Positions 53,123 through 61,537 of a stretch of 64,000 nt of DNA are shown here, piece by piece (position 1 is the first letter of the stretch; every line of letters begins with the position of its first letter). A model generated the notes under the pieces. It ran no database searches. It had not been told where the DNA came from and saw only the letters and a program-made list of their open reading frames with translations. The translations under genes and the position numbers were made by a program. Where the stretch lies: NCBI GenBank assembly GCA_002354095.1, contig DEKX01000018.1:75247-139246 (forward strand). Reading direction: 5' to 3'. Source of the stretch: Prevotella sp. UBA2711 (GTDB lineage: Bacteria > Bacteroidota > Bacteroidia > Bacteroidales > Bacteroidaceae).

Positions 53123-54734
53123 TATTTGGTTCTTCTAACCCAATGCCTTTCTTCTTATCAACGGCTTTCAATACGAAACCGAGAATAAGGGCTGCTACGC
53201 CTAAACATGCAAGCATGACCAAAGGTGCGGTGTAGTCTAATTCTGTGGCGCTGGCACCTGCAGGGTTGGTAGCATCAAGCACCTTTCCAATCAGCAATGG
53301 GAACAGCCACAGGCCAATGTTCTGAATCCAGAAGATAAGGGCATAGGCAGAACCGATAACTTTGGCATCAACCAGTTTAGGCACACTGGGCCACAACGAT
53401 GCTGGAACCAATGAAAAGGAGGCTCCCAAAACCAAGATGGTTGCATAGGCTACTATGACTCCTCCCACAGCACTGCCTTTGAACAAAGGTAGGATAAAGG
53501 CAAAGGTTAAGTGGCAGCCAATCAGAAGCAGAGAACCCAGTATCAGCATGGAAACAGCCTTGCCATGGTTGTCGAGGTAGTTGCCTAAGATAGGGGTAAT
53601 CAATACTGCCAGCAGAGGGAATACTGCAAAGATACTCTCTGCCGTCTGGCGCATGAATCCCATATAGCAATAGGTGATAAGTGCAAGAATACTGATGCCC
53701 AATAAGCAGAATCTCTTGGTGCTGGATTTCTGGAAATTGGAGGCAAAGCCAGCAGCAGCTACCAAGAGCATGATGACATATTGCACTATGGTCACAGAAG
53801 GACTGGCCCAGAAAGAATCACTAGTTGGCTCTGTCAGCGTGAGGTTGCACTGCAACATATTGACAGCATACTTCTGGAAGGGGAAGATAGCACTGTAGTA
53901 GAGTACACAGAGCAGGGCTACAAGCCAGAAACCACTGTCACTGAGGATCTTTCCGATATCACTGACTTTGAAAGGATCGTCTTTCTCCTCTGCCTCGCCT
54001 GTCTGACTATCGAGTTTCTTATCCATGAAGAAATAAACAATAGTCATGATGAGGGCAATGCACATTAGAACTACACCAAAAGCAACGGAACGACTCACAC
54101 TAACCTCTCCGCCCAGACGTGCAAAGAAAGGTGAGAAAATCATACAGGTAGCTACCCCCAGACGGGCCAGTGCCATCTCAGATCCCATGGCCAATGCCAT
54201 CTCACGACCCTTAAACCATTTCACGATACCGCGTGACACCGTGATACCAGCCATTTCACAACCACAGCCGAAAATCATGAAACCGCTGGCTGCAAATTTA
54301 GCTGATGCTGGCATTCCCTGATAAAAGGGTGAAACTCCCAATTCGTCGAATATAGGGATGTAGTTGAGGTTGTTGTTAAACCATGTCTCCAGACCGCTAC
54401 CTGTGAAGGAATCGCTAACGGCATACCATTTGACACAAGCTCCAACAAGCATGACTGCGGTAGAGAGTAACATGGTGAAGCGAACGCCCATCTTATCGAG
54501 GATGATACCTGCAAAGATGAGGAAGAATACAAATACATTCAGGAATACCTCGGCGCCCTGCATCGTACCGAAAGCTGTAGAGTCCCAGCCTCGTGTCTCT
54601 TGCATCAAATCCTTAATAGGCGAGAGAATGTCCATGAAGATGTAGCTACAGAACATGGCGAGTGCCAGCAATAGCAAAGCCGTCCACCGCATAGCGGCAG
54701 AGTCTCTTAATGTTTTTTGGATTGTTTCTGTCAT
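53115..54734 (-). CDS. MFS transporter
   Basis: A 539-residue inner-membrane carrier with twelve hydrophobic segments and a longer loop of about 50 residues between helices 3 and 4. Seen: YFMDIL-type helix 1, GTMQGAEVFLNVFVFFLIFAG, LDKMGVRFTMLLST as the loop 2-3 motif, and GCEMAGITVSRGIVKWFKGRE after helix 5. The substrate is not recognisable. Last gene of the minus-strand run from yidC, 16 bases after the transpeptidase gene. Confidence 0.8.
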   Translation of the reverse strand: MTETIQKTLRDSAAMRWTALLLLALAMFCSYIFMDILSPIKDLMQETRGWDSTAFGTMQGAEVFLNVFVFFLIFAGIILDKMGVRFTMLLSTAVMLVGACVKWYAVSDSFTGSGLETWFNNNLNYIPIFDELGVSPFYQGMPASAKFAASGFMIFGCGCEMAGITVSRGIVKWFKGREMALAMGSEMALARLGVATCMIFSPFFARLGGEVSVSRSVAFGVVLMCIALIMTIVYFFMDKKLDSQTGEAEEKDDPFKVSDIGKILSDSGFWLVALLCVLYYSAIFPFQKYAVNMLQCNLTLTEPTSDSFWASPSVTIVQYVIMLLVAAAGFASNFQKSSTKRFCLLGISILALITYCYMGFMRQTAESIFAVFPLLAVLITPILGNYLDNHGKAVSMLILGSLLLIGCHLTFAFILPLFKGSAVGGVIVAYATILVLGASFSLVPASLWPSVPKLVDAKVIGSAYALIFWIQNIGLWLFPLLIGKVLDATNPAGASATELDYTAPLVMLACLGVAALILGFVLKAVDKKKGIGLEEPNIK

Positions 54735-54750
54735 ATTTTTCTATATTTCG

Positions 54751-55860
54751 TTATTTCAAGATCTTTTTGGCAGCAAGCGTTTTCGCTCTTGCTTCTGAAG
54801 CAGTTGAAAGTTTCCCTTTCAGATATTGTTCGATGATGAGACCAGCCATGGGTGCAGCCATGTCAGAACCGAACCCGCCATGCTCTACATATACGGCTAT
54901 GGCTATTTTGGGATTGTTCATAGGCGCAAAACCAATGAAGGCTGAGTGGTCAGCACCAGGATTCTCTATTGTTCCCGTTTTGCCGCAAATAGGATAGGTA
55001 GTGCGCAGACAAGTAGCAGTTCCCTTTTCTACAGCCAGACGCATGCCTTCGACTACTGGGGCATAGACTGAAGCATCAACTTTTGTATGTCGGCGAGTCA
55101 GATAACGCTTATTCTTCGTGTCCTTGTGTATATGGGGAATAAAATACCATCCCCGATTGGCCAGCGTGACGGCGAGATTTGCAAGTTGAAGTGGAGTGAG
55201 GGTGACATCCCCCTGTCCCATACCAGCCCACCAAATAGTCTTACCATCCCAGCCATTCTTGTAACGACGGTTCAGATAGTCAGCTCCTGCCAACAGTCCG
55301 CCTTCTTCGCCAGCTATGTCAATATGCATAGGACCGCCTAAGCCCATACTTTGCATATAGCTGCGCCATGTGGTTATGGCTTCTTCCTTATTCTCATAGA
55401 CAAAGTTGTCATTTATCATCTGTGCAAAGGTGATGAGAAACCACGAGTTGCAACTTTGAGCTATGGCGTCTTTTAATTTAAGCGGTGAACGATGTTGATG
55501 GCAACCTACCCGGATGTTCCCGTCGATGAATCCCTTATTGCAATCTACAGTGGTCTCCGTGGTGACAATACCTTCAGAGAGTAAAGTAAGTGCCTGGGCT
55601 GTCTTAAAAGTAGAACCAGGAGCCTGTGGCTTTCCGATAGCCTGACGCACATCGAATCCATTCGGAGTGTTAGTGGCTATACAGAGAATCTCGCCATTGA
55701 CAGGATTGATAGCCACGATACTTCCCGTCTTGCCCTGCAGCAATCTGTTGCCCAACTGTTGCAGCAGTGGACGCAGTGTCAGAGGACCGTCAGATGGCAG
55801 TGCCTGCCCATAGAGGTAAAAAGGTAAAAAGGTAAAAATGTAAAATAGTAAATTCTTCAT
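54751..55860 (-). CDS. Stand-alone penicillin-binding transpeptidase domain
   Basis: A 369-residue exported protein with only a transpeptidase domain; PBP2-type proteins of about 600 residues have in addition a membrane anchor and a dimerisation domain. All three catalytic motifs are intact: S83-T-F-K86, S136-C-N138 and K294-T-G296. The signal peptide (about 1-19) is encoded by an 8-bp tandem repeat tract. It lies between the S9 peptidase (17 bases) and the MFS gene. It may crosslink or bind peptidoglycan, or a beta-lactam. Confidence 0.82.
   Translation of the reverse strand: MKNLLFYIFTFLPFYLYGQALPSDGPLTLRPLLQQLGNRLLQGKTGSIVAINPVNGEILCIATNTPNGFDVRQAIGKPQAPGSTFKTAQALTLLSEGIVTTETTVDCNKGFIDGNIRVGCHQHRSPLKLKDAIAQSCNSWFLITFAQMINDNFVYENKEEAITTWRSYMQSMGLGGPMHIDIAGEEGGLLAGADYLNRRYKNGWDGKTIWWAGMGQGDVTLTPLQLANLAVTLANRGWYFIPHIHKDTKNKRYLTRRHTKVDASVYAPVVEGMRLAVEKGTATCLRTTYPICGKTGTIENPGADHSAFIGFAPMNNPKIAIAVYVEHGGFGSDMAAPMAGLIIEQYLKGKLSTASEARAKTLAAKKILK
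55815..55846. repeat. Octanucleotide repeat encoding the transpeptidase signal peptide
   Basis: Units on the plus strand: GGTAAAAA (55815), GGTAAAAA (55823), GGTAAAAA (55831) and the degenerate TGTAAAAT (55839). They encode the core of the signal peptide (FTFLPFYL). Eight is not a multiple of three, so gain or loss of one unit would shift the frame right after the start. Confidence 0.85.
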
Positions 55861-55881
55861 TTTTCACTCTTCACTTTTCAC
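55861..55881. repeat. Heptanucleotide repeat between peptidase and transpeptidase genes
   Basis: TTTTCAC, TCTTCAC, TTTTCAC on the plus strand, spanning the short gap from the S9 peptidase stop to the transpeptidase ATG. On the coding strand it gives GTGAAAA units directly before the start codon. Confidence 0.8.
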
Positions 55882-58043
55882 TTCTTCAGCCATTTGTCCA
55901 GAAAGTCAAAGAATGTTCTCTGCCAAAGAACACCATTCTGTGGTTTCAATACCCAGTGATTCTCATCGGGGAATATGAGCAGTTCAGCAGGCAATCCCTT
56001 CATGCGTGCGGCATTGAAGGCAGCCATACCCTGGGTATAGTTGATACGATAATCCTTTTCGCCATGAATGCACAGGATGGGAGTGTCCCACTTCTCTACA
56101 TATTTATGAGGAGAGTCGTGGTAGGTCTTTTTGGCATTAGGCATCTGTGGACGATGCCAGTAAGCCTCATCATATTCCCAGTTAGAGAACCAGTTCTCTT
56201 CAGTTTCCAGATACATGGCAGCCAGATTGAAAGCACCATCGTGAGAGATGAACGCCTTGAAACGCTTATCGTGATGACCAGCTAAGTAATAGACGCTGAA
56301 TCCACCGAACGATGCCCCAACTGCTCCCAGACGGTCCTTGTCGACGAATGGCAGATTCTTGGCAGCATCGTCAATAGCTGCCAGATAGTCGTCCATACAT
56401 TGTCCAGTCCAGTCGCCTGAGATTTCCTCTTTCCATTCCTGTCCGAAACCAGGCAAACCGTGGCGGTTAGGTGCCACTACTACATAGCCATTGGCTGCCA
56501 TCATCTGGAAGTTCCATCGATAGCTCCAGAATTGGCTGACAGGACTCTGAGGTCCACCTTCGCAAAAAAGCAGGGTGGGGTATTTCTTTCCCTCTTCATA
56601 ATTGGCTGGCAATACAATCCAAACCAATTCCTCCTTACCATCGGTTGTTTTTACCCAGCGCTGCTGTACTTTACCGAAAGTAAGTTGATCGAGAATATGC
56701 TTGTTTTCGAAAGAAATTTGTTCTATAGTGGTCTTCTCAATAGTTTTATGAGGGGTTACCATGTAGATGTCGGTTGGGGCACTGAGGCTCTGACGAGTAG
56801 CCAGTATACGCTTCCCGTCATTAGCAAGCTGAATGCTTGTCCAGTCGTCCCATGTTTCTGTCAGTTGTTTTACTTCTCCCTTCCAGTTGACGCTGTACAT
56901 GTTATTGCATCCATGCCAAACACTGAGGAAATATAGTTGAGCCTGCTTGTTGTTTTCTGGAGCCCAGCAGAAAGCTTCAACGTCAGACTTCCAATTAATG
57001 TAGCGTTTGATTCCAGTAGCCATTTCATAGATACACAGACGGTTGAGGTCGGCCTCATAGCCATCGCGTTCCATTGACTGCCAAGCTATGTATTTACCAT
57101 CAGGCGAGAACTGGGGATTCTGATCGTAGCCTACATTGTTTTTCAAATTCTCAGGAGCATTCACAGCCTGAATCTTCAACGTACGTGTAGGGTCGTTCTT
57201 TGGAGCCACATAGTTGGCAGGCTTACACAGATTTGTCGTCTTACGCGTACCTATATTATATAAGAAGATGTCGGAATCGGTAGAAATAGAGTATTCCAGT
57301 CCAATCTTTTTACGACAGGTATAAGCGATAGTCTTGGAGTCGGGGCTCCAAGCCAACTGCTCGATGCCTCCAAAGGGCTCCATAGGACATTCGTAGGGCT
57401 CACCATCAAGAATGTCAATAGCATCAGTAGCGATACCATCACCGCTTACCGAACAGACGAAGGGATGCTGAATGCTTTCTACATAATGATCCCAATGGCG
57501 ATACATCAAATCGGTGACGCGACGGCCCGTAGCTTTGGGCAGATCATCAGGATTTTTCTTGATAATCTCGTGGAAGGGGAGAGACTTGATGATAATGACC
57601 TTCTGGCGATTAGGCGAAAACTTAAAGCCCTCAATCTGTCCGTCGGTCTTGGACAGTTGTTTGCGGTCAGTACCGTCTGCCTTCATAGTCCAAATTTCGC
57701 CACCCGAAAGGTAGGCAATGGTATGCTCGTCAAACCAAGTAGGATCTGTCTCGCTCTTGGCATTGACACTTAATTGGCGATTGTTTTTACCGTCAGCGTC
57801 CATGATACAGATGACCTGACGGCTTTTGTTGGCTTTTACAGAATAGTAGCCTACCTGATATACCACCTGCTTACCATTGGGAGAAGCCTCAACAGCACCG
57901 ATACGCCCCATAGCCCATAGTGCTTCAGGGGTCATCATCCGACTGTCTAACTTGATATTACTTTTTCCTATCTTCACGTCGTCTTGTGCATTAATTAAAT
58001 TTGGCATCATCATGACTGCCAAAAGCAGTATTATCTTCTTCAT
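55878..58043 (-). CDS. S9 family peptidase (prolyl oligopeptidase/dipeptidyl-peptidase type)
   Basis: A 721-residue exported serine peptidase. Signal peptide ends near INAQ (about 20). A beta-propeller of WD/PD40-like repeats (about 40-420; PTWFDEHTIAYLSGGEIWTM, FKFSPNRQKVIII, AWSPDSKTIAYT, PQFSPDGKYIAWQ) caps the alpha/beta-hydrolase domain. Catalytic Ser in GASFGGFS (about 578), Asp in GEKDYRINY (about 664) and His in DENHWV (about 697). Cleaves short peptides. Starts 19 bases after the DUF1846 stop, in the yidC operon. Confidence 0.9.
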   Translation of the reverse strand: MKKIILLLAVMMMPNLINAQDDVKIGKSNIKLDSRMMTPEALWAMGRIGAVEASPNGKQVVYQVGYYSVKANKSRQVICIMDADGKNNRQLSVNAKSETDPTWFDEHTIAYLSGGEIWTMKADGTDRKQLSKTDGQIEGFKFSPNRQKVIIIKSLPFHEIIKKNPDDLPKATGRRVTDLMYRHWDHYVESIQHPFVCSVSGDGIATDAIDILDGEPYECPMEPFGGIEQLAWSPDSKTIAYTCRKKIGLEYSISTDSDIFLYNIGTRKTTNLCKPANYVAPKNDPTRTLKIQAVNAPENLKNNVGYDQNPQFSPDGKYIAWQSMERDGYEADLNRLCIYEMATGIKRYINWKSDVEAFCWAPENNKQAQLYFLSVWHGCNNMYSVNWKGEVKQLTETWDDWTSIQLANDGKRILATRQSLSAPTDIYMVTPHKTIEKTTIEQISFENKHILDQLTFGKVQQRWVKTTDGKEELVWIVLPANYEEGKKYPTLLFCEGGPQSPVSQFWSYRWNFQMMAANGYVVVAPNRHGLPGFGQEWKEEISGDWTGQCMDDYLAAIDDAAKNLPFVDKDRLGAVGASFGGFSVYYLAGHHDKRFKAFISHDGAFNLAAMYLETEENWFSNWEYDEAYWHRPQMPNAKKTYHDSPHKYVEKWDTPILCIHGEKDYRINYTQGMAAFNAARMKGLPAELLIFPDENHWVLKPQNGVLWQRTFFDFLDKWLKK

Positions 58044-58062
58044 ACTTCTTACGTCTTGGTTA

Positions 58063-59526
58063 TTACTTCTTCCTTACAGGGTCACAGGTCAGTCCGCATC
58101 CCAGTTTCTTGAATATCTTACGGTCCACCTCAGACAGCATCACTGTGGAATGTACTTGGCAATCACGAAGGCGAGGCAGTTGCTCCAAGGCCTTTCGGCA
58201 TTGTTCGTCATCTTTCGATAGCACACTGAGAGCTACCAATACCTCGTCCGTATGCAGTCGTGGGTTCTTACCTCCCAAGTATTCGATTTTCGTTTTCTGA
58301 ACTGGTTCGATCAGACTCTCAGGAATCAGTTTGGCTTCATGACTGATACCCGCTAAATGCTTGGTAGCATTCAGTAGCAACGCAGCCGAACAACCCAGTA
58401 GGGGAGTAGATTTTGCGGTGATGATGGTACCGTCTTCCAGTTCGATGGCTGAAGCCGTATGCCCAGTCAGTTCCTGTTTAGCCTGTGCAGCAACAGTGAC
58501 ACGCCGATAGGCCGTTGTAATCTTTGCCTGATTGAAAAGCATCAGAATCTTGTTTATTTCGTTCTCATTGTCAGCTCCGTCAGCCATCTTATTGGTGGCA
58601 TCATAGTAGCGGCGGATGATTTCTTCGCGTGATGCATTGCAGCAGACCTCGTCATCGCTGATACAGAAGCCCACCATGTTGACGCCCATATCTGTGGGTG
58701 ACTTATAGGGATTTTCGCCATATATACCTTCAAATAGTGCATTGAGAACTGGGAAAATCTCAATGTCGCGGTTATAGTTGATGGCAGTTTTGTTGTATGC
58801 TTCTAGATGGAACGGGTCAATCATGTTCACATCATTCAGGTCGGCAGTAGCAGCCTCGTAGGCGATGTTTACGGGATGCTTCAGTGGGAGATTCCACACA
58901 GGGAAAGTCTCAAACTTAGCATATCCGGCACGTATGCCGCGCTTGTTCTCGTTATAGAGTTGCGACAGGCAAACAGCCATTTTACCGCTACCAGGACCAG
59001 GAGCAGTCACAATAACCAATTCGCGAGAAGTCTCCACATAGTCGTTCTTGCCGAATCCGTCGTCTGAAGCTATCAGTTTTACGCTATGAGGATAACCGTC
59101 TATTAAATAATGTACATACGATTTGATTCCCAGACGTTCCAAACGATGGCGGAACTGGTCGGCAGCATGCTGACCGTTATAATGGGTAATCACTACCGAG
59201 CCTACCATGAAGTCGCGACGCTGGAACTCCTGGCGAAGGCGTAATACGTCTTCATCGTAAGTAATGCCTAAGTCGGCACGAACCTTATTCTTCTCGATAT
59301 CTTCGGCACTGACCACAATCACAATCTCCAACTGGTCTCTGAGCTGGGCAAACATGCGCAACTTGGAGTCGGGCTTGAACCCAGGCAGAACACGACTGGC
59401 ATGATGGTCGTCAAACAATTTGCCACCCAGTTCCAGATAAAGTTTGCCGTCGAATTTGGCAATACGCTCCTTGATATGCTCGGACTGAATCCGCAGATAC
59501 TTCTCGTTGTCGAATCCTATTTTCAT
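58063..59526 (-). CDS. DUF1846 family protein
   Basis: A 487-residue cytosolic protein of a widespread family without an established reaction. Recognised by its start (MKIGFDNEKYLRIQSEHIKE), GGKLFDDHHASRVLPGF, FQRRDFMVGSVVITHYNGQ and a P-loop-like TAPGPGSGKMAVCLSQLY (about 180). Length is typical. It shares four bases with yidC upstream (ATGA) and precedes the S9 peptidase gene by 19. Proposed functions are speculative. Confidence 0.85.
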   Translation of the reverse strand: MKIGFDNEKYLRIQSEHIKERIAKFDGKLYLELGGKLFDDHHASRVLPGFKPDSKLRMFAQLRDQLEIVIVVSAEDIEKNKVRADLGITYDEDVLRLRQEFQRRDFMVGSVVITHYNGQHAADQFRHRLERLGIKSYVHYLIDGYPHSVKLIASDDGFGKNDYVETSRELVIVTAPGPGSGKMAVCLSQLYNENKRGIRAGYAKFETFPVWNLPLKHPVNIAYEAATADLNDVNMIDPFHLEAYNKTAINYNRDIEIFPVLNALFEGIYGENPYKSPTDMGVNMVGFCISDDEVCCNASREEIIRRYYDATNKMADGADNENEINKILMLFNQAKITTAYRRVTVAAQAKQELTGHTASAIELEDGTIITAKSTPLLGCSAALLLNATKHLAGISHEAKLIPESLIEPVQKTKIEYLGGKNPRLHTDEVLVALSVLSKDDEQCRKALEQLPRLRDCQVHSTVMLSEVDRKIFKKLGCGLTCDPVRKK

Positions 59527-61406
59527 TTCTTGTAGCCGTTTTTACGTTGACGTTGTAATTCCTCTGATTGCTTTTGCAGCGCCTCCAAACGGGCAGCGAG
59601 TCCACTTTGCTTCTTTGGATTATTCTTGTTCTCCTGATACTTAGCTTCGAGTATAGCCAGCAATTTCTCATCGTCAGTTGTCTTGCGCAGTGTCCACATA
59701 ATAGCAGCCGAGAAGAACAGCGAGATGAAGTAGTAGAAGTTCAGGCCAGAACTGTAATCGTTGAAGATAAAGAAGAACATCAGCGGCATAATATACATCA
59801 TCCACTGCATCATCTTCATCTGTTCAGCCTGTGCACCCACCATCTGGTCTTTCTGCTGTTGCATGGAGAACCAAGTGTAGAGCAGTTGGGCACCGCAGAA
59901 CAGAATGCAGGTGAGTGACAGATGGTCGCCAATGCCCCAGATATTAGTATTCCACTCCACAATGGGGTCGTAAGTAGAAAGGTCGTCCATCCATAGGAAC
60001 GATTGGCCACGCAGTTGAATGGCATTAGGCACAAACCAGAACATGGCAATCCAGATTGGCATCTGTATGAGCATAGGCAGACAGCCACCCATAGGGCTTA
60101 CACCATATTTCGAATAAAGCGACATCATTTCCTGTTGCTTCTTCATCTGGTCCTCGGGTTTGTCATACTGCTTGGTAGCCTCCTCCAATTTGGGCTTCAG
60201 CACACGCATCTTGGCACTCGACATGTAACTTTTCTTGACCATCGGGTAGGTAATAACCTTCAGCAGAATGGTGATGAGAATCAGTACGATACCCATACTG
60301 AATCCGAAGCTTGCCAGCCAGTCGAATACATAGAGTGTAAACCAGCGGTTAATCAGTCGGAACAACCACCAACCTAAGTTTACCAACTGTTCGAGGTCCA
60401 AATCCTTGCCGAATGCACTCTGTTCCTCTACATCCTGAATCAGACGGAAATTGTTAGGACCGATATACATCTCAAACTCAGAAGGCTTCTGACCTGTTGG
60501 GTCGAATGCCGTCTTGAGCTTGGCATCAAACTGCTTCAGATATCCAGTACCTTTCTGTTCCAACGAACTGACAAGATTGGCGTTGCGGGCAAAATTTTCT
60601 TTAGAGATAAGTGCAACAGAGAAGAACTGATTGCGGAAAGCTACCCAGTCGAGTTCTTCCTCTACCGTCTCGTTCTCGTCAGAAGATTCAGAAAGATTAT
60701 CGGTGTCTCCCTTGGCAGCCTTATAAAAAATGGTGGTGTAACGGTTCTCGAAAGAGAAGCCCTTCTCGTGTTGGCGGCAATGGTCGGTCCATTCAATCTC
60801 CATCTCCTTATAGGACGGAGCAAAGGCATTTGCCAGTCCCTTCACTTGCAGCGAGAATCCCAGCAGATAGTCCTTGCCCAAACGATATTTCAGTACCACC
60901 TGTCCGCCATTCTGAGCCTGAGCCGTCATAGTAACGGTTGAGTCGGTCTGTTCGGATGGGGTAAAATAAAGGTCGTTGGTTACGATGTTATCGTTCTTGC
61001 CAGCCAACATGAAGTTCAGATTCTGGTCTTTCTCGTCAAAAAGAGTCAAGTCCTTGTCGCCATTCAAATCTTGATAATCCAGAATCTTGGCTTTCTTAAT
61101 GACACCACCCTTGGTGTCGAGTGTCAGTTCTACTTTCTCGTTCTTGAGCACTACTTTCTGCGATGTACCACTTAGTGCACCGAAGAAGAGCGCAGCAGAA
61201 TCCGTCTTTGCTTCTGTCAGCGAATCTTTTTGCTCGTTTTTAACTTGCTGCTTAGCAAGAGCATTCAGGCTGTCTTGCTTAGCCATTGCAATGGAATCCT
61301 GCATTCTTGCGGCTTCAATCTGTTCTTGCGATGGACTGTTATACCAACTGAATCCAATCAGTACCAAAGCTATCAGTACGAAGCCGATAATTGTGTCTCT
61401 ATTCAT
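59523..61406 (-). CDS. yidC: Membrane protein insertase YidC
   Basis: Inserts proteins into the inner membrane alone or with Sec. 627 residues. One N-terminal helix (MNRDTIIGFVLIALVLIGFS), a Gln/Lys-rich stretch, the large periplasmic beta-sandwich domain (about 80-340), then the five-helix core: GIVLILITILLKVITYPMVK, GVSPMGGCLPMLIQMPIWIA, NLYFVLPLIFFFIFND-like. The hydrophilic groove and the Met-rich helix region match. A C-terminal basic tail follows. Head of a possible five-gene run. Confidence 0.95.
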   Translation of the reverse strand: MNRDTIIGFVLIALVLIGFSWYNSPSQEQIEAARMQDSIAMAKQDSLNALAKQQVKNEQKDSLTEAKTDSAALFFGALSGTSQKVVLKNEKVELTLDTKGGVIKKAKILDYQDLNGDKDLTLFDEKDQNLNFMLAGKNDNIVTNDLYFTPSEQTDSTVTMTAQAQNGGQVVLKYRLGKDYLLGFSLQVKGLANAFAPSYKEMEIEWTDHCRQHEKGFSFENRYTTIFYKAAKGDTDNLSESSDENETVEEELDWVAFRNQFFSVALISKENFARNANLVSSLEQKGTGYLKQFDAKLKTAFDPTGQKPSEFEMYIGPNNFRLIQDVEEQSAFGKDLDLEQLVNLGWWLFRLINRWFTLYVFDWLASFGFSMGIVLILITILLKVITYPMVKKSYMSSAKMRVLKPKLEEATKQYDKPEDQMKKQQEMMSLYSKYGVSPMGGCLPMLIQMPIWIAMFWFVPNAIQLRGQSFLWMDDLSTYDPIVEWNTNIWGIGDHLSLTCILFCGAQLLYTWFSMQQQKDQMVGAQAEQMKMMQWMMYIMPLMFFFIFNDYSSGLNFYYFISLFFSAAIMWTLRKTTDDEKLLAILEAKYQENKNNPKKQSGLAARLEALQKQSEELQRQRKNGYKK

Positions 61407-61450
61407 TTCTTTATACCTTATTTATATAGTTCCTTTTCAAATACAAGGTG

Positions 61451-61458
61451 CAAAGGTA
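61451..61458 (-). promoter_or_regulatory. Promoter -7 element of yidC
   Basis: TACCTTTG on the minus strand, 44 bases before the yidC ATG. The divergent DUF3078 gene has its own element 53 bases away. Confidence 0.6.
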
Positions 61459-61511
61459 GTGTAAATTGAGCGAAAAACCAAATTATAAGTTGCCAATTCT
61501 CAAATTTTTCG

Positions 61512-61519
61512 TATCTTTG
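61512..61519 (+). promoter_or_regulatory. Promoter -7 element of the DUF3078 gene
   Basis: TATCTTTG, 18 bases before the ATG at 61538. It decides the start: an in-frame ATG at 61466 lies upstream of the promoter. Confidence 0.6.
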
Positions 61520-61537
61520 CACTCAAAACCATTAGAT

